A stretch of DNA of 64,000 bases, taken from positions 17,832 to 81,831 of the forward strand of contig JBFXED010000018.1 of NCBI GenBank assembly GCA_050180485.1, written 5' to 3'. The notes beneath the pieces are model-generated. The model ran no database searches. It saw only the letters and a program-made list of their open reading frames with translations, and had not been told where the DNA came from. Of this stretch, positions 31,749-39,904 are shown one piece after another. Both the position numbers and the translations under genes were made by a program. Numbering within the stretch: the stretch's first letter is position 1; each line of letters opens with the position of its first letter. The DNA comes from CADEGL01 sp050180485. Its GTDB lineage: Bacteria > Pseudomonadota > Alphaproteobacteria > CADEGL01.

Positions 31749-32909
31749 TCAGCGCCGCTGATCGAAGCGCCGGCCGACGAGCGCCGAGGCGATATTGATC
31801 TTCTGGATGTCGACCGTGCCGCCCGCGATGCCCCAGGCCCAGCCGTCGCGCATGCGTTGCTCCATGCCGTAGGACTTGGCGTAGCCGTAGCCGCCCATGA
31901 GCTGGAGCGCCGCTCCGGTCACCTCGCGCACCATCTCGTTGGCGAAACATTTGGCGACACTCGACTCCAAGACTGATGGTAGGCCCGCCGCCGCGTTGGA
32001 GACCGCGCGGTGGAGCAGGAGGCGCGAGGCCTCGACCTTCGTTTTCATCTCGGCCAGCTTGAGCTGTACGGCCTGGAAATCGCAGATCGGTTTGCCGAAT
32101 TGCTTGCGCTCCTGGCTGTAAGTCAACGCGGATTCGAACGCGCCGGCCGCGACGCCCAGTGCCATGGTCGCGTTGCCGCAGCGCTCTAGGTCGAATGCTT
32201 CCATCAGCTTGCCGAAGCCGCCCGCCGGCACAATCAGGTTAGCCTTGGGCACGGTCACGTTGTCGAAGTGGATGTCGGCCGAGGGGATGCCGCGGAAGCC
32301 CATCAGCTCTTCGCGCTTGCCGAAGGAAAGGCCCGGCGTGCCCAACTCCACATAGACCGCGCCGATGCCCTTCGCGCCCGGCTGGTCCGACAGGCGGCAA
32401 TAGACGACATAGCCTTCGGCGTGTCCGCCGCCGGAAGTCCAGCGTTTCTGGCCGTTGAGGACAATCTTGTCGCCCTCGATGCGCGCCTTGGTGGTGAGGT
32501 CTGTCAGCCCTGAGCCCGCGTTGGGTTCGGACATCGCGACGGCCACCTGGATCTCGCCTGAACAGACCTTGGGCAGGATGCGGCGCTTCAGCTCCTCGCT
32601 GCCGAATTTCTCGATGGCTTTCACGGGTCCAACATTGGCTTCGAAGATCGGGAAGGCCACGGCGACCGAAACTTGCGCGAACTCCTCCAGTACCAGCACA
32701 GCCTCCAAGTTGCCGAGGCCGAGCCCGCCGTATTCCTCCGGCGTGTTGATGCCGAGGAAACCCATCTCGGCGTAACGCTTGCGCCAGGCGTGGGAGGGCG
32801 GCTCGTTGGTGTCCTCGCACTCGCGCGCGACCGCGGCCATTTGCTCGCGCGCGAAGGCGCGCGCCGTTTCCTGCAGCTCGCGCTGCTCGGGCGTCAGGGA
32901 GAAATCCAT
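31749..32909 (-). CDS. Acyl-CoA dehydrogenase family protein
   Basis: 386-residue FAD flavoprotein that introduces a 2,3 double bond into acyl-CoA and passes electrons to ETF. N-terminal helical domain (1-120), middle domain with AMSEPNAGSGLTDLTTKA near 125-142 and the FAD-binding WTSGGGHAEGY near 157-167, C-terminal helices with ERKQFGKPI near 267-275 and LQLMGGYGYAKSY near 336-348. The usual IYEGT catalytic Glu position reads IAGGT (361-365). A Glu occurs instead at 242 in FDLERC, the place used by isovaleryl-CoA dehydrogenase, which hints at branched or bulky acyl-CoA substrates. Confidence 0.93.
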   Translation of the reverse strand: MDFSLTPEQRELQETARAFAREQMAAVARECEDTNEPPSHAWRKRYAEMGFLGINTPEEYGGLGLGNLEAVLVLEEFAQVSVAVAFPIFEANVGPVKAIEKFGSEELKRRILPKVCSGEIQVAVAMSEPNAGSGLTDLTTKARIEGDKIVLNGQKRWTSGGGHAEGYVVYCRLSDQPGAKGIGAVYVELGTPGLSFGKREELMGFRGIPSADIHFDNVTVPKANLIVPAGGFGKLMEAFDLERCGNATMALGVAAGAFESALTYSQERKQFGKPICDFQAVQLKLAEMKTKVEASRLLLHRAVSNAAAGLPSVLESSVAKCFANEMVREVTGAALQLMGGYGYAKSYGMEQRMRDGWAWGIAGGTVDIQKINIASALVGRRFDQRR

Positions 32910-32938
32910 CGTCGATCCTTAAAGACTGAGAACGGTAT

Positions 32939-33415
32939 TCAGGCGGCCTTGCGGCGTTTCTTGCTCTTGCCGCCCGCGATCACGCGCAGCGCGGGCTTCT
33001 TCGCGGCCGGCTTGGCCTTCGCCTTGGCCAGCTTCTCCGACATCTTGTCGTCGAAGATCACATAATATTTCCGCACCGTGACCGGCATGTTCCAGGTGCC
33101 GTTGAAGCCCTTCGGGATCATGAAGGCATCGCCGGGACCGAAGGTCTCGGCCCTGCCCGCCGCGTCGGTGATGATCACCGAGCCCGAGAGCAGGATGCAG
33201 AACTCATCGGACGGGAAGTCCTTGATGGCGACCTTGCCCGCCGTGCATTCCCACACGCCGGAGATCAACTGCTTGGTGCCATCAGTGTAGAAGTTGTAGC
33301 CCGACTCGCGCGGCTTGCCGACGATCTGGCGCCCTTCCGCGAAATTGCCCCAGTCCTGTAGCTTTTTGCCGCCCAGGCCGTTCTTGTTGAGCCGGGTGAT
33401 TTTTAGGGTCGCCAT
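32939..33415 (-). CDS. Cupin domain protein with Lys/Ala-rich tail
   Basis: 158 residues. The single cupin barrel spans about 25-120, with DFPSDEFCILLSGSVIITD near 66-84 as the first motif (Glu in place of the usual His pair) and GPGDAFMIPKGFNGTWNMPVT near 93-113. This looks like the DUF861/ethanolamine-type cupin_3 group. The last 35 residues are strongly basic and Ala-rich (KAKAKPAAKKPALR and KSKKRRKAA), similar in composition to the tail of the acyl-CoA synthetase at 21701. No catalytic role can be assigned. Lies between the acyl-CoA dehydrogenase and the CoA-transferase on the same strand. Confidence 0.88.
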   Translation of the reverse strand: MATLKITRLNKNGLGGKKLQDWGNFAEGRQIVGKPRESGYNFYTDGTKQLISGVWECTAGKVAIKDFPSDEFCILLSGSVIITDAAGRAETFGPGDAFMIPKGFNGTWNMPVTVRKYYVIFDDKMSEKLAKAKAKPAAKKPALRVIAGGKSKKRRKAA

Positions 33416-33504
33416 GATCGCCTCCGTTCCGTTGGGTGCGGGCGCAGAATGAAGCGAGGGCCCTGATCGGGCAAGCGTCCGCTGCCGGGTTCCGATACCC
33501 GAAT

Positions 33505-34707
33505 TCAGATCACGCTATCGGCCTTGAGCGCCGCGATGTCGGCATCGGACAGGCCGAGGCGGCCGCGATAGATATCGTCGTTGGCGTCGCCCAACTTGGG
33601 GCCGACATTCGTGATGCGGCCGGGCGTTCGCGACAGCTTGGGGACGGGCGAGGGCAGGACGATCTCGCCGGCTTCGGGATCGGTCATCCGGGTGAACATC
33701 TCACGCGCCTGATAATGCGGGTCCTTATAAATGTCCTCGATGGACAGGATCGCGCCGCAAGGCACTTCGTTCTCGTCGCAAATCTTCACCAGCTCGGCGC
33801 GCGTCAGAGTCTTGGTCCAGTCGGAGACCAGCGTCTCGACTTCGGGCCGAATCTTGAGGCGCGCGGCGTTGGTAGCCCAGCGCGGATCGTCAATCAGCTC
33901 GGCGCGACCCATGGCCGTCACGATGCGGCCGAACATCTTGTCGTCGGTGCAGGAGATTGAGGCGTAGCCGCCGTCCTTGGTCGGATAGTTGGCGTTGGGC
34001 GCGGCGTTCGAAGTGAGCGAGCCGGTCGGCTGGCGGATCTTGCCGTGCTTGGCATAGGCCGGCAGGGTTTCGTCGAGCGAGCGGAAGACGGCTTCATAAA
34101 GCGCCAGGTCGACATACTGGCCGATGCCCGTCTGGTCGCGCGAGCGTAGCGCCAGCACGATGCCGAGTGCGCCATAGACGGCGGTGATGTAGTCGGCGAG
34201 GGACGGCGGACCGGGATTGACCGGCGGCTCGCCGGGATTGCCGGCCAGATAGCCAATGCCGCTCATCGCATGCGCCATGCGCGCGAAACCGACGCGGCTG
34301 CTCATCGGTCCGGTCTGGCCATAAGCCGTCAGCCGCAGCATGACCATGCGCTTGTTGACCGCATGCAGCGTGTCCCAGCCCAGGTTCCATTTCTCCATGG
34401 TGCCGGGGCGGAAATTCTCCACCACCACGTCTGCATCCTTGACCAGACGCTTGAATAGCTCGGCGCCCTTGGGCTTGCGCAGGTCGAGGGTGATCGAGCG
34501 GCGATTGCGCGCGTCGTTCAGCCAATTGAGAGTGCCGTCGGCCCGCGCGGGACTGCCGAACTTGCGCAGGGGATCGCCGATGCCGGGCTTCTCGATCTTC
34601 AGCACGTCGGCGCCGAACTCGCCCAGGATGCCGGCGGCGACGGGGGCGGCGATGTAGGTGGCGGCGTCCAGCACCTGGACGCCCGCGAGCGGACGTTCGT
34701 CGGTCAC
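33505..34707 (-). CDS. CaiB/BaiF (type III) CoA-transferase family protein
   Basis: 400 residues, the length expected for formyl-CoA-transferase relatives. Moves CoA between carboxylic acids through an aspartyl-anhydride intermediate; the nucleophile is probably Asp172 in PSLADYITAVYGAL. Other landmarks: GVQVLDAATYIAAPVAA near 9-25, FGADVLKIEKPG near 31-42, VENFRPGTMEKW near 96-107 and LTAYGQTGP near 126-134. Forms a minus-strand group with the cupin and acyl-CoA dehydrogenase, which suggests activation of an acid followed by dehydrogenation. Divergent from the cyclodeaminase array across 176 bases. Confidence 0.94.
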   Translation of the reverse strand: MTDERPLAGVQVLDAATYIAAPVAAGILGEFGADVLKIEKPGIGDPLRKFGSPARADGTLNWLNDARNRRSITLDLRKPKGAELFKRLVKDADVVVENFRPGTMEKWNLGWDTLHAVNKRMVMLRLTAYGQTGPMSSRVGFARMAHAMSGIGYLAGNPGEPPVNPGPPSLADYITAVYGALGIVLALRSRDQTGIGQYVDLALYEAVFRSLDETLPAYAKHGKIRQPTGSLTSNAAPNANYPTKDGGYASISCTDDKMFGRIVTAMGRAELIDDPRWATNAARLKIRPEVETLVSDWTKTLTRAELVKICDENEVPCGAILSIEDIYKDPHYQAREMFTRMTDPEAGEIVLPSPVPKLSRTPGRITNVGPKLGDANDDIYRGRLGLSDADIAALKADSVI

Positions 34708-34883
34708 GATGCGGTATCCCTGTCAGTGGCGCGGCGGATGGTAGCGGAGGCGGTGGGCCAAAACCATCGGCCGCGGCGCGCAGTGCAATACAAGCAACGG
34801 ACATTCCCATTCCCGAATGCAGCAAAACTATTGCCGTGACCCGTGCCCTGTGGTGACTCTGTCGCCCGGTGCGGAGGGCGTAA

Positions 34884-35852
34884 ATGGACATCCAGGTCGG
34901 CAAGCAGATTCTTTATCTGTCCAAGGCGGACGTCGTTTCCTTGGGCATCACACCCAAGCAGATGAACGACGCGGTCGAGGCCATGTTTAGAGCCAAGGCC
35001 GAGGGCAAGACGACCATGCGCCCCAAGCTGGCCATGTATCCCGGCAACAAGATGTTCCTGGCCAAAGCCGGGGTGATGGAGCCCTTCGCCGCGGTGAAGT
35101 GGCTGGGTTACGTCAAGGGCAATGCAGCCAACGGCTTTCCCGATTTCAATCCGATGGTGATGCTGAACGAGACCGTCACCGGGCTGCCGGTCTGCTTCAT
35201 GGACGGCAACTGGCTGTCGGGCACGCGCACGGCATCCTTTTCCGCTGTCGCCGCGAAACAGCTGGCCAAGAAGGATTCGCATTCGCTCGGTTTTGTCGCC
35301 TGCGGCCTGCAGGCGCGTACGCATCTGGACGCGCTGACGGCGGAGTTCCCCATCGAGCGCATCGTGGCCTATAGCCGCAATCCGGCGACGGCCGAAAAGT
35401 TTGCGGCCGAAGCCAAGGCGCGCGGCCTCAAGGCCGAAACCACGACCGATCCGCGCAAGGTGGTCGAAGGGCAGGACATCGTAATTTCTAGCGTGCCGGA
35501 GAAGGAGGGCTTCAAGTCCTTCCTCGATTGCGACTGGCTCTCGCTGGGCAGCTTCGTGACCATGGTCGATGTCGGCCGCTCCTGGCACCACGATTCGATC
35601 AAGAAGCTGGACAAGATGGTCTGCGATGACGAGGAGCAGAGCGGCCCGAACAGCCCCGAGAAAACAAATTATACCGGCCCGTTCCACGCCGAGATTGGCG
35701 ATATGGTGGTGGGCCGGAAGCCGGGCCGTCAGAACGCGAAAGAGCGCAATGGCTTGATCTTTTCCGGCATGGGCCTGGGCGATGTAGCCGCCGGTGCCTT
35801 GATCTATGAACAGGCCCTCAAGAAGAACGTGGGCCACGTCCTGCCGCTCTGA
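34884..35852 (+). CDS. Ornithine cyclodeaminase / mu-crystallin family protein, paralog 1 of 4
   Basis: 322 residues, ATG at 34884 preceded by GGAGGG. The family includes ornithine cyclodeaminase, ketimine reductases, alanine dehydrogenase and EutC. Conserved substrate-side residues appear as Lys72 (AAVKWLGY) and Arg115 (SGTRTASFS); the NAD-binding turn reads FVACGLQARTHLDAL, with Ala-Cys-Gly where textbook members have Gly-Thr-Gly. It is the most diverged of the four and has an acidic insertion (CDDEEQSGPNSPEK) before the last helix. First gene of a plus-strand operon of four homologs with spacings of 21, 14 and 2 bases. Confidence 0.93.
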   Translation: MDIQVGKQILYLSKADVVSLGITPKQMNDAVEAMFRAKAEGKTTMRPKLAMYPGNKMFLAKAGVMEPFAAVKWLGYVKGNAANGFPDFNPMVMLNETVTGLPVCFMDGNWLSGTRTASFSAVAAKQLAKKDSHSLGFVACGLQARTHLDALTAEFPIERIVAYSRNPATAEKFAAEAKARGLKAETTTDPRKVVEGQDIVISSVPEKEGFKSFLDCDWLSLGSFVTMVDVGRSWHHDSIKKLDKMVCDDEEQSGPNSPEKTNYTGPFHAEIGDMVVGRKPGRQNAKERNGLIFSGMGLGDVAAGALIYEQALKKNVGHVLPL

Positions 35853-35873
35853 CGGCGTGAGAAGGAAATACTG

Positions 35874-36833
35874 ATGAAGCTGGGCAGCGAAATCCTTTAC
35901 CTCTCCCGCGCGGACATCGCGGTTTGCGATGTGCCGCTAGCCGATGTCGAGGCCTCGGTCGAGGCCATGTTCGCATCAAAGGCCAAGGGCACGGCGATGA
36001 TGAAGCCGAAGCTCGCGCTTCATTCGGACAGCGGTTGGTTCCTGGCCATGATCGGCGGCATCAAGGACAAGGGCTTTACCGGCATGAAGTGGGTCGGTGT
36101 TACTTCGACGCAGACCCATGGCGGGCAACCCCACATCAACGGCCTGATCGTGATCAACGACTTCGTGACTGGCATGCCGGTCGCAGTGATGGACGCGCAG
36201 TGGATCACGGGCGTGCGCACGGCGGCGATCACCGCCGTGGGCGCCAAGTATCTCGCCAAGAAGGATTCCAGCTCGATTGGTTTCGTCGCCTGCGGTCTTC
36301 AGGCGCGCACCAACTTGAACGCGCTGCGCCTGCGCTATCCGCTGAAGCGCCTCAAGGCCTATAGCCGCCGGAAGGAAACGGCCGAAGCCTTCGCCGCCGA
36401 TGCGCGCAAGCTGGGCATGGAAGCGACGGCGGTCGATTCGCCCAAGGCCGCGATGGAAGGCATGGACATCGTGGTGACATCGGTGCCCGTCGTGCCGAAG
36501 CCGGAGCGCACATTCGATGGCGCATGGCTCGCGCCGGGGTCGTATGCGGCCATCGTCGATCTTGGTCATCCATGGAAAGGCGAGACGCTGACCTCGCTCG
36601 AGTGCGTCGTGACCGACGATCTGGCCCAGGCCGTGACCGAGAAGCTCACCTACCCGAAACCTTATGCCGGCGAGGTCGCCGATCTGGTCGCTGGCAAGGT
36701 GCAGGGGCGTAAATCCGACAAGGACCGCACGGCGCTGATGTTCGGCGGTGTGGGTTTGGCCGACGTGGCCGTGGGCGGTTTGGTCTATGAGACCGCCCGC
36801 GCCAAGGGCATCGGCCGCGTGCTGAAGCTGTAG
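35874..36833 (+). CDS. Ornithine cyclodeaminase / mu-crystallin family protein, paralog 2 of 4
   Basis: 319 residues, ATG at 35874 with GAAGGA before it. Lys in GMKWVGV near 73 and Arg in TGVRTAAITAVG near 115 match the substrate-binding positions of paralog 1. Dinucleotide motif FVACGLQARTNLNAL followed by YSRRKETAEAF. It has a longer loop VTSVPVVPKPERTF before the segment GSYAAIVDLGHPW. Closest in overall layout to paralog 1, judged by the shared LYLSRADI/LYLSKADV start and FVACGLQART. Confidence 0.93.
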   Translation: MKLGSEILYLSRADIAVCDVPLADVEASVEAMFASKAKGTAMMKPKLALHSDSGWFLAMIGGIKDKGFTGMKWVGVTSTQTHGGQPHINGLIVINDFVTGMPVAVMDAQWITGVRTAAITAVGAKYLAKKDSSSIGFVACGLQARTNLNALRLRYPLKRLKAYSRRKETAEAFAADARKLGMEATAVDSPKAAMEGMDIVVTSVPVVPKPERTFDGAWLAPGSYAAIVDLGHPWKGETLTSLECVVTDDLAQAVTEKLTYPKPYAGEVADLVAGKVQGRKSDKDRTALMFGGVGLADVAVGGLVYETARAKGIGRVLKL

Positions 36834-36847
36834 GAGGGAGAGGTACC

Positions 36848-37822
36848 ATGAAGATGGGTCAGGAAATCCTCTTCCTTTCGGACGCCGATATCGCGGCGGC
36901 CAATGTGGGCCCGCGCACGCTCGGCGATTCCGTCGAGACGATGCTGCGTGAGAAAGCATCCGGCCGCGCGGAGACGGCGCCCAAGGTCGGCATTTTCCCC
37001 GAGCAGGGCCGGTTCTTCCTGGCCATGGCCGGCGTGCTGGAGAAGCCCGCCTATGCGGCGGTGAAGTGGACCGGTGTCGTCCACGACAACGACGCCAGGG
37101 GATTGCCCAGTATCAGTCCAATGATCGTGCTGTCCGACCGCGCGACCGGATTGCCGGTGTCGATTCTGGACGGCAAGTGGATCACCACCCACCGCACCGC
37201 GGCCATCACGCTGGTCGGCGGGCGCTATCTCGCGCGCAAGGACAGCGAATCGATCAGCTTCATCGCCTGCGGCGTGCAGGCACGCAGCCATCTTCTGGCC
37301 TTCCGTGCGCATTTCCCGATCAAGCGCGTCGTGGCTTATAGCCGCCGCACGGAAACGGCCGAAGCCTTCGCCAAGGAAGTGCGCGAACAGGGTTTGGAGG
37401 TCAAGGTCGTGACCGATCCGCGCGAGGCGGTCGAAGGGATCGACATCGTGATCTCGAGCGTGCCGGAAGGCCCGAATCTGAAGCCCTTCATCGACCCGGC
37501 CTGGTTCTCGCCCGGTTCCTATGCGGGCCTGCTCGATATTGGCCGCGCGGTCATGTGGGACAAACCGGACCAGACAGATGTCATGGCGACCGACGATCAC
37601 GTCCAGAGCGCTGAGCACATCAAGAGCGGCCGGCTCAAATACGCCGGCAAGTTCCACGCCGAGCTGGCGGAGTTCGCCTCAGGTGCCAAGAAGGCGCGCA
37701 CGGACGCGAAGCAGCGCACGGCGTTGATCTTTTCGGGCATGGCGCTGGCGGACGTGGCGGTGGCCGCCGCCATCTACGAAGGTGCGCTCAAGGCGGGCAA
37801 GGGCACCGTTCTGCCGCTCTGA
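36848..37822 (+). CDS. Ornithine cyclodeaminase / mu-crystallin family protein, paralog 3 of 4
   Basis: 324 residues. ATG at 36848 with a strong TAGGAGGGAGAG before it, the best ribosome-binding site of the array. Lys in AAVKWTGVV, Arg in TTHRTAAITLVGGRYLA, and NAD-binding FIACGVQARSHLLAF. With paralog 4 it forms a clearly closer pair: shared GPRTLGDSV or GPRALGDSV, REKASGRAET or REKAAGRAVT, and the C-terminal IYEGALKAGKGTVLPL or IYEGALKSGKGTLLPL. The pair reflects a more recent duplication than the split from paralogs 1 and 2. Confidence 0.93.
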   Translation: MKMGQEILFLSDADIAAANVGPRTLGDSVETMLREKASGRAETAPKVGIFPEQGRFFLAMAGVLEKPAYAAVKWTGVVHDNDARGLPSISPMIVLSDRATGLPVSILDGKWITTHRTAAITLVGGRYLARKDSESISFIACGVQARSHLLAFRAHFPIKRVVAYSRRTETAEAFAKEVREQGLEVKVVTDPREAVEGIDIVISSVPEGPNLKPFIDPAWFSPGSYAGLLDIGRAVMWDKPDQTDVMATDDHVQSAEHIKSGRLKYAGKFHAELAEFASGAKKARTDAKQRTALIFSGMALADVAVAAAIYEGALKAGKGTVLPL

Positions 37823-37824
37823 GG

Positions 37825-38802
37825 ATGCAGCCCGGCCGCGACATACTCTATCTGTCCGATGCCGACATCGAAGCCGCAGGCGTGGGGCCGCGCGCGCTCG
37901 GCGATTCGGTCGACTTCATGCTGCGCGAGAAGGCGGCGGGCCGGGCGGTGACGCGGCCCAAGACCGGCATCTTCCCCGATCCCGACCGTTTCTTCCTGGC
38001 CATGGCCGGGGTGATGGAGAAGCCCGCCTATGCCGCGGTGAAGTGGGGCGGCACGGTGGTGGGCAACGAGGCGCGCGGCGTGCCTGCGATCAGTCCGATG
38101 ATCATCCTGTCCGACCGTGTCACAGGCTTGCCGCTGTGCATCCTGAGCGGGCGCTGGATCACCTCGCATCGTACGGCAGCCATCACGCTGGTTGGTGGGC
38201 GCTATCTGGCGAAGAAGAACAGCGAAACGATCGGCTTCATCGCCTGCGGCGTGCAGGCGCGCAGCCATCTCCTGACCTTCCGCGAGCATTTTCCGTTGAA
38301 GCGCGCTTTCGCCTATAGCCGGCGCAAAGAGACGGCAGATATTTTCGCCGCCGAAGCCCGAGCGCAAGGGCTTGAGACGACGGCCGTGACCGATCCGCGC
38401 AAGGCGGTGGAGGGAATGGATATCGTCATCTCCAGCGCGCCGCAGGGAGCCACGCTTCCAAAGCCCTTCATCGATCCGGCTTGGTTCTCGCCCGGCTGCT
38501 ACGCCGGCCTTTTGGATATCGGCCGCACGGTCGATTGGAGCAAAGGCGACAACTTCGACCTGATGGCGACCGACGATCATGCCCAGAGCGCAGAGAACGT
38601 GAAGCTGGGCCGGCTGGGCTATCTCAAACCGTTCGGCGCGGAACTGGCCGATCTGGCCTCCGGCAAGATCAAGGCGCGCACCGATGATCGGCAGCGCACG
38701 GGCCTAATCTTTTCCGGGCTGGCGTTGGGCGACGTCGCGGTGGCGGGCGCCATCTACGAAGGCGCGCTCAAATCGGGCAAGGGCACGCTGCTGCCGCTCT
38801 AG
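37825..38802 (+). CDS. Ornithine cyclodeaminase / mu-crystallin family protein, paralog 4 of 4
   Basis: 325 residues; ATG at 37825 lies two bases after the previous stop, with GAGG from the stop region as its ribosome-binding site. Sister of paralog 3. Lys in AAVKWGGTVV, Arg in TSHRTAAITLVG, NAD-binding FIACGVQARSHLLTF. Differences from paralog 3 cluster in the middle (SAPQGATLPKPFID in place of SVPEGPNLKPFID) and in surface residues, so duplicate function with altered specificity is plausible. Followed by the CidA/LrgB membrane genes. Confidence 0.93.
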   Translation: MQPGRDILYLSDADIEAAGVGPRALGDSVDFMLREKAAGRAVTRPKTGIFPDPDRFFLAMAGVMEKPAYAAVKWGGTVVGNEARGVPAISPMIILSDRVTGLPLCILSGRWITSHRTAAITLVGGRYLAKKNSETIGFIACGVQARSHLLTFREHFPLKRAFAYSRRKETADIFAAEARAQGLETTAVTDPRKAVEGMDIVISSAPQGATLPKPFIDPAWFSPGCYAGLLDIGRTVDWSKGDNFDLMATDDHAQSAENVKLGRLGYLKPFGAELADLASGKIKARTDDRQRTGLIFSGLALGDVAVAGAIYEGALKSGKGTLLPL

Positions 38803-38826
38803 CCGCGCTGCTTGTATGATTGTGCC

Positions 38827-39186
38827 GTGATCGCGGCGCTCACCCTTTTGCTCCTCTGCCAGCTCGCGGGCGAATTGCTCGCGCGTCTGTGCGGTTTGCC
38901 CGTGCCGGGGCCGGTCCTAGGCTTGGTCATGTTGTTCGGCTTCTGCGCGTTGCGCGGATCGATGCCCGAGCCGCTGCGCGAGACGGCGCAGACGATTTTG
39001 CGCCATCTCTCGCTCCTGTTCGTGCCTGCGGGCGTGGGCGTCATGGTCCATGCGGCGCGCATCGAATCGGAGTGGGTCGCAATCCTCGTCGCGCTTCTGG
39101 TCAGCGCCGTTCTTACCATCACTGTCACGGCCTTGGTCTTCCGCTGGGTCGCGCGCTGGAGTGGCGCAGGCGAGAAAGCACCGTGA
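38827..39186 (+). CDS. CidA/LrgA family membrane protein
   Basis: About 119 residues, four predicted helices. The start is uncertain: GTG at 38827 gives MIAALTLLLLCQLAGELL, which matches the family N-terminus, while a TTG at 38812 would add five residues; neither has a clear ribosome-binding site. Family motif PVPGPVLGLVMLF lies near residues 25-37 and VPAGVGVMVHAARI in the third helix. CidA/LrgA proteins pair with an LrgB protein; older work calls them holin-like, newer work shows transport of small organic acids such as pyruvate or glycolate. The latter suits a catabolic operon. Confidence 0.9.
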   Translation: MIAALTLLLLCQLAGELLARLCGLPVPGPVLGLVMLFGFCALRGSMPEPLRETAQTILRHLSLLFVPAGVGVMVHAARIESEWVAILVALLVSAVLTITVTALVFRWVARWSGAGEKAP

Positions 39187-39902
39187 TGCCGCGCTTCGGC
39201 GACGTCTGGGTCTATCTCAGCGCGACGCCGCTCCTCTGGCTGACGGCGACGCTTGCGGCCTATGTCGCCGCCTTCTGGCTTTACCAGCGCGCGGGCCAGA
39301 ACCCGTTGGTCAATCCGGTGGCTGTCTCCGTCGCGGCCTTGGTCGCCGTTCTGGTTGTGAGCGGTACGGACTACCAGACCTACTTCAACGGCGCGCAGTT
39401 CGTACATTTCCTGCTTGGGCCCGCGACGGTCGCCATCGCCGTGCCGCTCCATCTCAACTTTGCGGTGGTGCGGCGCAATCTTGTGCCGATGGCGGCGGCG
39501 CTGTTGGCCGGGTCCGTCACCGCGGCGGTGTCGGTGGTCGGTATTGCTTATGCGCTGGGTGCGAGCCGCGAAACACTTCTGTCGCTTGCGCCCAAGTCGG
39601 TCACGGCGCCGATCGCCATGGGCATCGCCGAGCAAATCGGCGGCGTGCCGTCCTTGACGGCGGTGCTAGTGATCTTGACCGGCATCACGGGTGCCATGAT
39701 CGCGAAACCGGTCCTGAACCTGCTGGGTATTCGCGACTGGCCCGCACGCGGCTTCGCGGTCGGGCTGACGGCGCACGGCATCGGCACGGCGCGCGCGTTC
39801 CAGGTCAACGAGGTGGCAGGCACCTTCGCCGGAATCGCGATGGGGCTGAACGGATTGGCGACGGCGTTCCTGGTGCCGTTGCTGGCCGCGCTTCTAGGCT
39901 GA
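39186..39902 (+). CDS. LrgB family membrane protein
   Basis: 238 residues from ATG at 39186, overlapping the CidA/LrgA stop by one base (TGATG); a GTG three bases earlier is equally possible. Hydrophobic throughout, with the LrgB signature region FLLGPATVAIAVPLHLNF near 77-94, SLAPKSVTAPIAMGIAEQIGG near 136-156 and HGIGTARAFQVNEVAGTFAGI near 198-218. Forms the membrane complex with the preceding protein. Last gene of the plus-strand cyclodeaminase group; convergent with the IclR gene, with two bases between stops. Confidence 0.92.
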   Translation: MPRFGDVWVYLSATPLLWLTATLAAYVAAFWLYQRAGQNPLVNPVAVSVAALVAVLVVSGTDYQTYFNGAQFVHFLLGPATVAIAVPLHLNFAVVRRNLVPMAAALLAGSVTAAVSVVGIAYALGASRETLLSLAPKSVTAPIAMGIAEQIGGVPSLTAVLVILTGITGAMIAKPVLNLLGIRDWPARGFAVGLTAHGIGTARAFQVNEVAGTFAGIAMGLNGLATAFLVPLLAALLG

Positions 39903-39904
39903 AA

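Noticed and set aside
34884..38802. Direct naming of the four homologs as ornithine cyclodeaminase
   Set aside because: The family covers several activities, the NAD turn is unusual, and no residue visible here proves ornithine as substrate.
38799..39635. Minus-strand frame opposite the CidA/LrgB genes
   Set aside because: Shadow of two clear membrane-protein genes; no domain visible.
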